A DNA stretch of 64,000 bases from an uncultured Clostridium sp. (GTDB taxonomy: Bacteria; Bacillota; Clostridia; TANB77; CAG-508): the NCBI GenBank assembly GCA_900553125.1, contig USCB01000003.1, forward strand, positions 1 to 64,000. Reading direction: 5' to 3'. The notes beneath the pieces were generated by a model. The model was not told the DNA's origin and made no database searches. It was given only the letters and a program-made list of their open reading frames with translations. Below are positions 1 through 8,196 of the stretch, piece after piece (position 1 is the first letter of the stretch; each line of letters opens with the position of its first letter). The translations under genes and the position numbers were made by a program.

Positions 1-1
1 T

Positions 2-112
2 GAACAAGAATTCAATATTGGAATTGAGAAAAATAATGTTAATAAATTATATAATATACTAATAATATTTACAATTTTAGCTATTTATGGGGAAATTTTA
101 CAAAAAATTTAG
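2..112 (+). CDS. C-terminal fragment of an unidentified protein cut by the window edge
   Basis: An open frame runs in from the left edge and ends at TAG 110-112, giving 36 residues. The last twenty or so include a hydrophobic stretch (LYNILIIFTILAIYG) that could be a terminal membrane helix. The frame is short and AT-rich, so coding status is uncertain. It is supported mainly by the good promoter of the next gene starting just beyond it. No family is recognisable. Confidence 0.35.
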   Translation, partial: EQEFNIGIEKNNVNKLYNILIIFTILAIYGEILQKI

Positions 113-131
113 AAAAAATTAACTTTTTATG

Positions 132-160
132 TAGACAAAACCTCAAAAGTGTTGTATAAT
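132..160 (+). promoter_or_regulatory. Sigma-A promoter of the ssb-like gene
   Basis: TAGACA at 132-137, a 17-nt spacer, then TATAAT at 155-160. It lies about 80 nt upstream of the TTG start at 240. Confidence 0.6.
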
Positions 161-239
161 AAGTAAGATGAGATTTGAGACCGAAAAAATTAAGAGGCAC
201 TCTAGATAAATCCAAAAAAGAAATAGGGAGGAATAAAAA

Positions 240-950
240 TTGGATACAAATTATTTAGAAAACAACTACTTAACATTAGTAGGAAAGGTAACATCTGAAA
301 AAGAGTTCAGTCATGAAATTTATGGAGAAAGATTTTATACATTTGATCTTTCGACACCTCGACTAAGTGGAAATGCAGATATAATTCCAGTAACAGTATC
401 AGAGAGATTAATTAATGACGACATGATGGCAATAGGTAGCAAATTATTAGTAAAAGGACAATTTAGGTCATACAACAGCTACGAAAACGAAAAAAACAGA
501 TTAATACTAACAGTATTTGCTAAAGATATTGAAAAATTAGAAGAGCAATCAGAAGAGGGAGAAGAAACAGAATTAAACGAACTAGCAAAAAAAGATACAA
601 TAACAAATGAAGTTGTATTAATTGGATATATTTGTAAAAAGCCTATTTATAGACAAACACCATTTGGAAGAGAAATTGCTGATATATTGTTAGCCGTAAA
701 TAGAGCATACAATAAATCAGATTATATTCCATCAATAGCATGGGGAAGAAATGCAAGATTCTGCCAAAACTTAGAAGTTGGAACAGAAGTTAAAATAGTT
801 GGTAGAATCCAATCAAGAAATTATGAAAAGAAATATGAAGATGGAACAGTAGTAAAAAAAGTTGCTTATGAGGTTTCAATTGGAAGTTTAGAGATTGTTA
901 AAGAAACAGAAAATTCTGAAAGCCAAGAAACTGTTGAAGAAGCTATGTAA
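240..950 (+). CDS. Tandem-OB single-stranded DNA-binding protein
   Basis: A 236-aa protein with two OB-fold SSB-like domains, at about residues 9-97 (ends in FAKDIEKLE) and 122-217 (begins NEVVLIGYICKKP, carries the SSB-like IPSIAWGRNA strand). They are joined by an acidic Glu-rich linker and followed by an acidic tail without the usual DIPF-type SSB tip. Classical SSB has one OB fold and works as a tetramer, so two folds per chain suggest a different assembly; I infer single-strand DNA binding in replication or repair. The TTG start at 240 is chosen because AGGGAGG at 225-231 lies 8 nt upstream. It has its own promoter and a strong terminator, so it is monocistronic. Confidence 0.75.
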   Translation: MDTNYLENNYLTLVGKVTSEKEFSHEIYGERFYTFDLSTPRLSGNADIIPVTVSERLINDDMMAIGSKLLVKGQFRSYNSYENEKNRLILTVFAKDIEKLEEQSEEGEETELNELAKKDTITNEVVLIGYICKKPIYRQTPFGREIADILLAVNRAYNKSDYIPSIAWGRNARFCQNLEVGTEVKIVGRIQSRNYEKKYEDGTVVKKVAYEVSIGSLEIVKETENSESQETVEEAM

Positions 951-967
951 TTATTACTAACAAAAAA

Positions 968-1005
968 GAACTATTAAACAAAAGTTTAGTAGTTCTTTTT
1001 TTTTA
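968..1005 (+). terminator. Rho-independent terminator of the ssb-like gene
   Basis: Stem GAACTATTAAAC / GTTTAGTAGTTC with an AAAA loop, followed by nine T residues. Confidence 0.85.
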
Positions 1006-1189
1006 CGTAACTTTTTCTGATTTAAATTCTTTTATAAATATATATTTTGATGGATAAAGTATGTATTTAAGTATATTTTACATCTTCCTGACAAACAGTA
1101 AATTAATTTCTGTATTAATTATTTACATTTTTTTGTCATAAACCCAAATAACCAAGCATATAATAATAATATAAAAAAGAGAGGCAAAT

Positions 1190-1591
1190 ATGCAAGTAGT
1201 AACAATATTTATCCAAAATAATAAAAATGAAAACCTAATTCAAAAAAGAAGTCAATCAAAAGGTGGAAAATATGGATTTACAAGTGGGCACACAGAAAAT
1301 AATGAAACAAATACACAAGGAGCAATAAGAGAAGTAAAAGAGGAATTAGGTATAGACATAAAAGAAAAGCAGCTAAATCTATTTTATAGGACAAAAATCA
1401 ATAAAACTATATACAATTTGTATTATATAAAATTAAACATAGACATAAAAAACATAGAACTTCAAAAGGAAGAAGTAGAAGAAGTAAAATGGTGTAGTAA
1501 AAAAGACATTGAAAAAATGATAAACAAAAATGAGTTCTATGACGTTCAAATAGAGGCATGGGAAAAATTTAAAAAATATATTAAGGAGTGA
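1190..1591 (+). CDS. Nudix hydrolase
   Basis: A 133-aa protein with a complete Nudix box at residues 33-55: G-x5-E (GHTENNE), then seven residues, then REVKEELGI. Nudix enzymes hydrolyse nucleoside diphosphates linked to another moiety, using metal held by the REUxEExGU glutamates; the substrate cannot be read from the sequence. ATG 1190 has GAGAGG about 7 nt upstream. The stop is 4 nt before the radical SAM gene, so the two are co-transcribed. Pairing a Nudix enzyme with a radical SAM enzyme and a mini-peptide is unusual. It may sanitise a nucleotide by-product or simply be a passenger. Confidence 0.85.
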   Translation: MQVVTIFIQNNKNENLIQKRSQSKGGKYGFTSGHTENNETNTQGAIREVKEELGIDIKEKQLNLFYRTKINKTIYNLYYIKLNIDIKNIELQKEEVEEVKWCSKKDIEKMINKNEFYDVQIEAWEKFKKYIKE

Positions 1592-1595
1592 GTAT

Positions 1596-2588
1596 ATGGC
1601 AACAATAGCACAGTGGGATATAAACAATGAATGTAATTTAAATTGTAAACATTGTAGAGTATCTGAAAAAAACGATAATGAAAAATTATCTTTAAAAGAG
1701 GCAAAAAGCCTACTTTCTGAATTATGGTATAATGGTACAACAATGCTTAATTTATCTGGAGGTGAGCCATTTTTAAGAAGTGATATCTTTGAAATATTGG
1801 ATTTTGCACAAAAATTTGAGGATATAGTAATAACAACAAATGGCACATTATTGAATGAAGAAAAATGTAAAAAACTTTCTACATATAAAAACATAAAATT
1901 ATCAATAAGTTTAGATGGGTTAGAAGAAACTCATGATAAGTTTAGAAGGAAAAAAGGAGCATTTAGAAAAGTAATAGATACATTACCGATTTTAAATAAA
2001 TACAAAATAAGATATGCTATAAAATATACATTATCAAAAGAAACGGCAAAAGATGCAGTGGAATTATTAAATTTAGTAGCAAAAAATGGAGCTACCGAAT
2101 TTAATGTAAGAAGAGTTATTGTTGCAGGAAATGCAAAAGAAGACATGGTTTTATCAAATGAAGAATATACAAATATAATAAGAAATTTAATTCAAAATTG
2201 TAGAAAATTAGGTGTAAAATTCAGAACAGGAGATCCATTATTGATTCCAATTTTTTCAGAAGTTTGGGGTATAGATATAGAAAAAGATGATTTAAGTAAG
2301 ATATATGCAGGATGTCAAGCTGGCGATGAGATTATTTACATAGATTATAAAGGTAATGTTGGTGCATGTTCATATATTCCAAAATTTGCAGATAATATAA
2401 AAGATAAGCCTTTAGATGAAATATTATCCAAAAACAAATTGTTTATTGATTTAAGAGCATATAAAAATAAACTTGAAGGAAAATGCAAAGAATGTAAATA
2501 TAAAATGATATGTGGAGGATGTAGAGCATCAGCTTTGGCACTTAAAAAGTCATTATTTGAAGAAGACCCATTATGTTTGGCAAATTAA
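1596..2588 (+). CDS. Radical SAM/SPASM enzyme, candidate peptide maturase
   Basis: A 330-aa enzyme. Residues 13-20 carry the CxxxCxxC motif (CNLNCKHC) that holds the SAM-cleaving 4Fe-4S cluster, followed by the LSGGEP motif near residue 52. The C-terminal 90 residues form a SPASM domain: GCQAGDEIIYI, GACSY, CKECKYKMICGGC and a final Cys four residues from the end, binding auxiliary clusters. This layout matches PqqE/MftC-type enzymes that modify ribosomally made peptides, and also some cofactor-modifying enzymes. No N-terminal RRE-like peptide-binding domain is visible. It lies 4 nt after the Nudix gene and 58 nt before a 24-codon peptide gene. That neighbourhood makes peptide maturation the best inference. 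Confidence 0.85.
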   Translation: MATIAQWDINNECNLNCKHCRVSEKNDNEKLSLKEAKSLLSELWYNGTTMLNLSGGEPFLRSDIFEILDFAQKFEDIVITTNGTLLNEEKCKKLSTYKNIKLSISLDGLEETHDKFRRKKGAFRKVIDTLPILNKYKIRYAIKYTLSKETAKDAVELLNLVAKNGATEFNVRRVIVAGNAKEDMVLSNEEYTNIIRNLIQNCRKLGVKFRTGDPLLIPIFSEVWGIDIEKDDLSKIYAGCQAGDEIIYIDYKGNVGACSYIPKFADNIKDKPLDEILSKNKLFIDLRAYKNKLEGKCKECKYKMICGGCRASALALKKSLFEEDPLCLAN

Positions 2589-2646
2589 AGATATTAATTT
2601 TGCAATATAATTGCAATTAACATAAATAAAAAAGGAGGCACATATT

Positions 2647-2721
2647 ATGAACAAAGACGAAAAAAATGTTCAAAACAATGCTGAAACAAAAAAAATAATT
2701 ACATGTAGAATGTGTGGTTAA
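2647..2721 (+). CDS. 24-residue peptide ending CRMCG, candidate radical SAM substrate
   Basis: A short frame starting at ATG 2647 behind a near-perfect ribosome site (AAGGAGG, about 8 nt upstream) and ending at TAA 2719-2721. The product has a hydrophilic charged leader (MNKDEKNVQNNAETKK), then IIT and the C-terminal CRMCG. The only two cysteines sit as CxxCG at the very end. It lies between the radical SAM/SPASM gene and a terminator, so it is the last gene of that operon. The design, a short charged leader with a compact Cys-containing tail, resembles precursors of radical SAM-modified peptides. No sequence family is recognised, so the role is inferred. Confidence 0.6.
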   Translation: MNKDEKNVQNNAETKKIITCRMCG

Positions 2722-2727
2722 TTAAAT

Positions 2728-2757
2728 GAGGCTGTAATAGCCTCTTTGTGTTTTTTT
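2728..2757 (+). terminator. Terminator of the Nudix-radical SAM-peptide operon
   Basis: GAGGCT, five-base loop, AGCCTC, then TTTGTGTTTTTTT. It closes the operon seven bases after the mini-peptide stop codon. Confidence 0.8.
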
Positions 2758-2791
2758 ATTAATAAAATTTTTGAAAGGATATTTATAGATT

Positions 2792-3529
2792 ATGAAAAAA
2801 TTAGATGGTTTACGTTTTTTACAAGAAAATTTTCCAAAACTAACAGTTGATTGTATATTTGTGGACAAGGTTGAGAATTTAGATGAAAAAGCTCTAATAA
2901 AAAAAGAAGAAGCTGAGCAGATTTGGAGAGTAAGAGGAGGACACAAAGTGGGGTCTGAACTTAATATGCCACAGGGTTCTTTTAGAGATATATTCTCTTT
3001 AAAAAAATACATGAAAGAACAGCAAAGAAAAGATGAAAATATGGAGTTTGTAATACATAGTGTTTCACCAAAATATTTTGCGGCACCGTTTGTCGGAACT
3101 TTAGCTGTTTATAATAATCACCAAAATCCAGGAATAAGAATAGAACTACAAAAGGTTACAAAAGAACTAGTTGATAATATTGATAAAAAAGGAGGAAAAA
3201 GACCAAGGGATTGGGAGGCTTGTCTTATTTTAGATTACGAATTTAGAAATAAATTTCCAAAGATACGTAGGAATAATGATGTAAACTTAGAAGAAGTTAA
3301 AAATGCAATTGCTGTTATTCATGAAGTGGGAGAAGAGATTTTTGATATTTATGATAAAAAAGGAAAGGATATTGACACATTTACCAGATTTAATATTTAT
3401 GATTTAGGACAAGTCTTATTTGATGACCATAGGAGTGTAGAATCTTTTGTTCCAAAATGTAAATGTCCAGTTGTACCAAGCAATTTTGGAAAAAGCAAAG
3501 TAACTCAAAACAAAGTGATTGAAAGATAA
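2792..3529 (+). CDS. Protein of unknown function, 245 aa
   Basis: A soluble, mixed-charge protein starting at ATG 2792 behind GAAAGGA. I recognise no family. Visible features are an EQIWRVRGGHK segment near residue 43, a central FAAPFVGTLAVYNNH stretch, a KRPRDWEACLILDYEFR segment near residue 146, and a CKC pair near residue 224. It has no signal peptide or membrane helix. It lies 34 nt after the terminator of the radical SAM operon and could share its transcript by read-through. A role as partner of the radical SAM enzyme or its peptide is possible but unsupported. Confidence 0.7.
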   Translation: MKKLDGLRFLQENFPKLTVDCIFVDKVENLDEKALIKKEEAEQIWRVRGGHKVGSELNMPQGSFRDIFSLKKYMKEQQRKDENMEFVIHSVSPKYFAAPFVGTLAVYNNHQNPGIRIELQKVTKELVDNIDKKGGKRPRDWEACLILDYEFRNKFPKIRRNNDVNLEEVKNAIAVIHEVGEEIFDIYDKKGKDIDTFTRFNIYDLGQVLFDDHRSVESFVPKCKCPVVPSNFGKSKVTQNKVIER

Positions 3530-3566
3530 AGAAGAAATTTTTATAGGAAATTAAGTAAAATAGCCC

Positions 3567-3596
3567 TTGACAACCCCCAATCTAATAGAGTATAAT
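3567..3596 (+). promoter_or_regulatory. Promoter of rpsU
   Basis: Consensus TTGACA at 3567-3572, 18-nt spacer, consensus TATAAT at 3591-3596. It is the strongest-looking promoter in the first 10 kb, as expected for a ribosomal protein gene. Confidence 0.85.
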
Positions 3597-3652
3597 ATAT
3601 AGGTATATCGGGTAAAAAGGTAGAGAAAAAAAGCCTATTAGAAAGAATCCCA

Positions 3653-3668
3653 CATACATTCATGTATG
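3653..3668 (+). promoter_or_regulatory. Leader hairpin in front of rpsU
   Basis: Perfect inverted repeat CATACAT / ATGTATG with a two-base loop, inside the roughly 85-nt leader. It ends 22 nt before the rpsU start and just ahead of the GGAAGGGGGG ribosome site. It may act in translational feedback or as a stability element; this is inference. Confidence 0.4.
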
Positions 3669-3689
3669 ACCGGAAGGGGGGAATGAATA

Positions 3690-3860
3690 ATGTCAGAGAT
3701 AAAAGTTAATAATGGTAATATAGAAGATGCGCTTAAAAGATTTAAAAGACAATGCGCTAGAAATGGTGTACTTCAAGAAGTTCGTAAAAGAGAACATTAT
3801 GAAAAACCTAGCGTAAAGAGAAAGAAAAAATCAGAAGCAGCAAGAAAAAGAAAATTTTAA
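3690..3860 (+). CDS. rpsU: 30S ribosomal protein S21
   Basis: A 56-aa basic protein beginning MSEIKVNNGNIEDALKRFKR and ending in a KRKKKSEAARKRKF tail, the normal length and layout of S21. S21 sits on the 30S platform near the anti-Shine-Dalgarno end of 16S rRNA. The ATG follows a G-rich ribosome site. It is a single-gene unit with its own consensus promoter, a leader hairpin and a strong terminator. It is separate here from the yqeY/phoH neighbourhood found in many Firmicutes. Confidence 0.95.
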   Translation: MSEIKVNNGNIEDALKRFKRQCARNGVLQEVRKREHYEKPSVKRKKKSEAARKRKF

Positions 3861-3870
3861 TTAATAAAAA

Positions 3871-3914
3871 ATACCAAAATGATACTAAGAAAGTATCATT
3901 TTGGTATTTTTTTA
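3871..3914 (+). terminator. Terminator of rpsU
   Basis: Perfect 16-bp stem (ATACCAAAATGATACT and its complement) with a five-base loop, followed by seven T residues. Confidence 0.9.
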
Positions 3915-3949
3915 ATTCTATTACAAATTGCAAGAGTGATGAAAAAAAC

Positions 3950-3979
3950 TTGAATAATAAACCCAATTTGTAGTATACT
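3950..3979 (+). promoter_or_regulatory. Promoter of the yfmF-yfmH operon
   Basis: TTGAAT at 3950-3955, 18-nt spacer, TATACT at 3974-3979, about 35 nt before the first start codon. Confidence 0.55.
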
Positions 3980-4016
3980 AAAACATATCAAAAATCAAAA
4001 GAGAGGAATGATAAAA

Positions 4017-5303
4017 TTGGAATACAAAAAACAAGAAATCAAACAAGGAATAAAGTTACACAACATAAACACAGAAAAATTTAAAACTAATTTAATAGCA
4101 ATATTTTTGACAACACCACTAGCAAAAGAAAATGTAACATATGATGCAGTGCTAGCGGCAGTATTAAGAAGAGGCACGAAAAACATGCCAACACAGGAAG
4201 AAATAAGTAAAACTTTAGAAGGAATGTATGGGGCAGATTTTGATTGTGGATTAAATAAAAATGGAGATAATCATGTAATAAAATTTTATTTAGAAAGTTT
4301 AAATGATGAATTTATTCCACTTTCTGGTGAAAATATGTTGAAAACTAGTATGGAAAAGTTATCTGAAATAGTATTAAATCCATATTTAGAAGATGGAAAA
4401 TTCAAAGAAGAGTATGTTGAACAAGAAAAAGAAAATATAAGACAAAGAATAGAGGCTAGAAAAGATAATAAAGCAGCATATGCAAGGTCAAGATGTGTGG
4501 AAGAAATGTACAAAGGTGAGTCTGCTGGATTTTTTAATTATGGATATATAGAGGATTTAGATGAGATTAATGGAAAATCATTATATGAATATTATCAAAA
4601 ACTTTTAAAAGAATGTAAAATAGATATCTTTGTTTCAGGAAAGGTTGATATTGAAGAAACTCTAAAAATTATTAATGAAAATGATGATATAAAAAATCTT
4701 CAGCCGAGAAATGCAAATTATATAATAAACAAAATAACAGCTAAAAATGAAGTACAAGAAAGAAAAATAGAGGAAAAGTTAGATGTTACACAAGGTAAGG
4801 TAGTAATTGGATGTGATATTTTATTTGATGAAAATGATTTGAAAGATAGAAATTTAAAATGTGAAACAATGCTATACAATAGTTTATTAGGTGGAAGTGC
4901 GAATTCTAAATTATTTCAAAATGTTAGAGAAAAAGAAAGTTTAGCATATACAGCAAATTCAAATTATGTAAGATATAAAAGTAATATTTTTATAACAGCA
5001 GGAATTGAAATTGAAAATTTTGATAAAGCATTAGATATAATTAGAAAACAAATAGAAGATTTGAAAAATGGTGATTTTACAGAAGAACAAATTCAGAATG
5101 ATAAAAAAGGTATAATTTCTCAAATTAATACAATAGATGATGAACAAGATACTGAGATTATATATTTTTTAGGTCAGGAACTTACTGATTCAAATGAAAT
5201 GATTGAACAATATATAGAAAATATAAATAAAGTAACAAAGGAACAAATACAAAATGTAGCATCAAAAGTGGAAATAAATACAATATATTTTTTAAGAAAT
5301 TAG
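4017..5303 (+). CDS. yfmF: M16-family peptidase homologue, YfmF-like (non-catalytic partner)
   Basis: A 428-aa M16 (insulinase/processing peptidase) fold protein. The zinc motif HxxEH is missing where it should be near the N-terminus (the segment reads AAVLRRGTKNMPTQEEI). The C-terminal M16 half is intact (SLLGGSANSKLFQNVREKESLAYTANS). This matches the YfmF subunit that pairs with the catalytic YfmH; in Firmicutes the pair is associated with EF-P 5-aminopentanol modification. I choose TTG 4017 over ATG 4008 because GAGAGG at 4001-4006 is 10 nt from the TTG but only 1 nt from the ATG. The catalytic gene follows after 10 nt. Confidence 0.85.
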   Translation: MEYKKQEIKQGIKLHNINTEKFKTNLIAIFLTTPLAKENVTYDAVLAAVLRRGTKNMPTQEEISKTLEGMYGADFDCGLNKNGDNHVIKFYLESLNDEFIPLSGENMLKTSMEKLSEIVLNPYLEDGKFKEEYVEQEKENIRQRIEARKDNKAAYARSRCVEEMYKGESAGFFNYGYIEDLDEINGKSLYEYYQKLLKECKIDIFVSGKVDIEETLKIINENDDIKNLQPRNANYIINKITAKNEVQERKIEEKLDVTQGKVVIGCDILFDENDLKDRNLKCETMLYNSLLGGSANSKLFQNVREKESLAYTANSNYVRYKSNIFITAGIEIENFDKALDIIRKQIEDLKNGDFTEEQIQNDKKGIISQINTIDDEQDTEIIYFLGQELTDSNEMIEQYIENINKVTKEQIQNVASKVEINTIYFLRN

Positions 5304-5313
5304 GAGGGATAAA

Positions 5314-6582
5314 ATGCAGACAATTTTTAATTCAAAGGTAAAAGAAACTTTATATGTAGAAAAATTAAAGAATGGTTTAACAGTAATGATAATACCTAAA
5401 AAAGGGATACAAAAAAAATATATAATATGGGGAACACACTATGGCTCTAATGACAATAAGTTTATTGTACCCGGGGAAAAGGAGCCTATAGAGGTACCAA
5501 AAGGTGTTGCACATTTTTTGGAACATAAAATGTTTGAACAAGAAAATGGAAAAAATAGTTTAGATGTTTTAACCTCATTAGGAGTAAGTGCAAATGCATA
5601 TACAACAAATAATCATACAGCATATTTATATGAATGTACAGATAATTTTTATGAGGCGCTAGATGAATTTATGGATTATGTACAGCATCCATATTTTACA
5701 GACGAAAATGTTGAAAAGGAAAAAGGTATAATTGGTCAAGAAATCAAGATGTATGATGATTATCCAGAATGGAGGGTTTACCTAAATGTATTAGATGCAA
5801 TGTATTATAAAAATCCTATAAAACTTGATGTTACAGGAACTGTTGAAACTATAAGCCATATTGATAAAGAGGTTTTATATAAATGTTATAATACATTTTA
5901 TAATCCTTCAAATATGTGTCTTGTTGTAAGTGGAGATTTTGAGCCAGAAAGTTTATTAGAGGAAATTAAGAAAAGATTGATTGATACAAAACAAAATGGT
6001 GAAATAAAAAGAATTTTTGAAGAAGAACCACAAGGAATTGTAAAACCAAAAGTTGAACAGAAAATGAATGTTAGTAAGCCACTTTTTACCATAGGAATAA
6101 AATGTAAAGTACCAAACCAAAATGAAAAAGTAAGAGTTCACATAGGTACAGAAATAATTTTAAATATGCTTATAGGAGAAAGTTCTAATTTATATAAAGA
6201 AATGTATCAAATAGGAAATATATTTAATGTACCAGGATTATCTTATGAATTTGGTGAAAATTATGCTTATATTTTGATTGCAGAAAAGGCTAATGACCCA
6301 GAAATTTTATTTGAAAGATTAAGAGAAGAAATAGAAAGTTTTAAGAAAAATGGTTTGAATGAAGAGGATTTTGAAAGAACTAAAAAAATGATGTATGGAG
6401 AATATGTAAAGGAATATAATGATGTTACATCTATTGCAGGAATGTTTTTATCTGATTTTATGAAAGGAATAAATTCTTTTGATTATTTAGAAGAAGTTGA
6501 TATAATGGACTTAAATTTTGTAAATCAAGTTTTAAAAGATAATTTTGATTTAGAAAAAATGGTTCTTTCTGTAGTAAAATAA
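5314..6582 (+). CDS. yfmH: M16-family zinc peptidase, YfmH-like
   Basis: A 422-aa M16 peptidase with the inverted zinc motif HFLEH near residue 68 (GVAHFLEHKMFE) and the downstream zinc-ligand glutamate in EKEKGIIGQEI. A C-terminal M16 domain follows. It is the catalytic half of the YfmF/YfmH pair. In Bacillus the pair is linked to maturation of the modified elongation factor P and clusters with competence/ymf genes. The start has AGGAGG at the right distance, and the gene is translationally close to yfmF. No terminator is obvious after it. Confidence 0.9.
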   Translation: MQTIFNSKVKETLYVEKLKNGLTVMIIPKKGIQKKYIIWGTHYGSNDNKFIVPGEKEPIEVPKGVAHFLEHKMFEQENGKNSLDVLTSLGVSANAYTTNNHTAYLYECTDNFYEALDEFMDYVQHPYFTDENVEKEKGIIGQEIKMYDDYPEWRVYLNVLDAMYYKNPIKLDVTGTVETISHIDKEVLYKCYNTFYNPSNMCLVVSGDFEPESLLEEIKKRLIDTKQNGEIKRIFEEEPQGIVKPKVEQKMNVSKPLFTIGIKCKVPNQNEKVRVHIGTEIILNMLIGESSNLYKEMYQIGNIFNVPGLSYEFGENYAYILIAEKANDPEILFERLREEIESFKKNGLNEEDFERTKKMMYGEYVKEYNDVTSIAGMFLSDFMKGINSFDYLEEVDIMDLNFVNQVLKDNFDLEKMVLSVVK

Positions 6583-6665
6583 TAGATGATGTCGAAGGTT
6601 ATCAGATATGCTAAAACTTAGATGAATAAAGGCTTACGAAACTTGGAAAATATATATGAAAATAC

Positions 6666-6694
6666 TTGACGGTATAAAAATTATGTGATAATTT
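6666..6694 (+). promoter_or_regulatory. Possible promoter of the spo0E-like gene
   Basis: TTGACG at 6666-6671, 17-nt spacer, TAATTT at 6689-6694. The -10 is poor. Confidence 0.4.
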
Positions 6695-6755
6695 AGTAAT
6701 ATATGTAAGAGAAAAAAGAAAAAATAAATTTTATGACTTAAAGGAGAAATGGCGT

Positions 6756-6896
6756 ATGTTAAATGATGAAATTTGTAAATTAAGAGATGAATTAAATAAA
6801 AGCATTATTGAAGGTAAAGATTATGATTATATATATGAACTTAGTGTTAAGCTAGATGATTTGATTGCCGAATTTTATAGATTAAAATCAGAATAA
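6756..6896 (+). CDS. Spo0E-like aspartyl-phosphate phosphatase
   Basis: A 46-aa helical protein starting at ATG 6756, 9 nt after AAAGGAG. It has the two-helix Spo0E layout and the signature SxxxD as ELSVKLDDLI (residues 28-37), followed by a terminal helix AEFYRLKSE. Spo0E proteins dephosphorylate Spo0A~P and so hold back sporulation. The match rests on length, fold pattern and motif. Several Spo0E-like proteins target other response regulators, so the partner is not certain. It stands alone between possible promoter and terminator signals. Confidence 0.8.
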   Translation: MLNDEICKLRDELNKSIIEGKDYDYIYELSVKLDDLIAEFYRLKSE

Positions 6897-6902
6897 GTTA
6901 TT

Positions 6903-6951
6903 AAAAAATTTATGGAACTATTTTATAAATAGATACATAAATTTTTTATTG
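6903..6951 (+). terminator. Terminator-like hairpin after the spo0E-like gene
   Basis: 12-bp arms AAAAAATTTATG / CATAAATTTTTT enclosing a smaller inner hairpin. The U-rich arm serves as the tract. Confidence 0.55.
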
Positions 6952-7008
6952 CATTTTTTAGGGCTATTTGATAAAATGTAAATCAAATAGAAGTAAAAAG
7001 GAGAAATA

Positions 7009-8184
7009 ATGGATAAGGAAGAACAATACAAATTACAAAGGGAGTTAAATATTAGAAAAATAGTTATAACATGTATTATTAGTTCTATAGTTGTAGCAAT
7101 TATAATAATATTTTCATTATACATAGGAAAAGAAAGTTTTAGAAAATGGGTAGATATAAATGTTTTTAGGAAAGATATCACATCAAAAGATGTAGCAACT
7201 ATAGACTTAAATGTAGATAAAAATAACCAAATATTTTGCTATAATAAATATATTGGAATTTTAAATGAAAAAAATTTAAAACTGTATAATTCTTCAGGAG
7301 AAAACATTACAGATATTTCAGTTAATATAAATACAGCACTTTCTGCATCAAATGATAAATACTTAGCAATAGCAGAAAAAAATGGGCAAGAATTTTGTTT
7401 AATATCAGATAAATCATATTTATGGAAACAGACTGTTGAAGGCGAAATTCTAAAAATTTATGTAAATAAAAATGGATATGTAGCATTAGTTACAACAGAT
7501 ACAACATATAAATCAATTGTTACTGTATATGATTATAATGGAAAACAGATACTAAAAAATTATTTATCATCAACAAGAGTAATTGATGTATCAATTTCAA
7601 ATGATAACAAATATGTGGCTTTTGCTGAGATGGATACATCAGGGACTATAATAAAATCAAGTGTTAAAATAATTTCAGTAGAAAAAGCTAGTACTAATTC
7701 GGAAGAATCAATTATATATTCAAATGAAACAACTACATCAAAAATGCTAATAAAAGTACAATATCAGGAAAAAAATGAGTTAGTATGTGTATATGATGAT
7801 TGTGTAAATATTGTAAAAGATAATAAAGAAAATGAATTAATAAAAATAGATGATATGACATCTTTCGTTTCTGGAAACTTAAATGGTAGTGTAGCATACA
7901 TAAAAGAAGTACAAAAAGGTATATTTGATTCAAAATCTACATTAAATATAATAAATACATCAAATAATCAAAAAAATGAATATAATTTTGATGAGATAGC
8001 AAAAGAAATGTACTCATATGGAAATATAATAGCAATTAATATTGGAACAGAAATGTACATTTTGAATAACAATGCAATGTTAATAAAAAGATATACATCA
8101 AATCAGGAAATAACAAATGTAATGTTGTCAAATAATATTGCAGTAGTTATATATAAAGATAGAATAGAAATAATAAACTTGTAG
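7009..8184 (+). CDS. DUF5711-type membrane-anchored beta-propeller-like protein
   Basis: A 391-aa protein with a short basic N-terminus, one membrane helix at about residues 20-42 (IVITCIISSIVVAIIIIFSLYIG) and a large extracytoplasmic part. That part is built of repeated beta-strand units such as SNDKYLAIAEKNG and NDNKYVAFAEMD, suggesting a propeller. This matches the Clostridia DUF5711 family, whose function is unknown. It is followed after 12 nt by cvpA, then the LCP gene, so a role at the cell envelope is likely. ATG 7009 has AAAAGGAG upstream. Confidence 0.75.
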   Translation: MDKEEQYKLQRELNIRKIVITCIISSIVVAIIIIFSLYIGKESFRKWVDINVFRKDITSKDVATIDLNVDKNNQIFCYNKYIGILNEKNLKLYNSSGENITDISVNINTALSASNDKYLAIAEKNGQEFCLISDKSYLWKQTVEGEILKIYVNKNGYVALVTTDTTYKSIVTVYDYNGKQILKNYLSSTRVIDVSISNDNKYVAFAEMDTSGTIIKSSVKIISVEKASTNSEESIIYSNETTTSKMLIKVQYQEKNELVCVYDDCVNIVKDNKENELIKIDDMTSFVSGNLNGSVAYIKEVQKGIFDSKSTLNIINTSNNQKNEYNFDEIAKEMYSYGNIIAINIGTEMYILNNNAMLIKRYTSNQEITNVMLSNNIAVVIYKDRIEIINL

Positions 8185-8196
8185 TAGGTGGTTGTT

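Noticed and set aside
1433..1894. Minus-strand 153-codon frame across the Nudix and radical SAM genes
   Set aside because: Phe/Leu/Ser-rich shadow of two genes with clear motifs on the plus strand.
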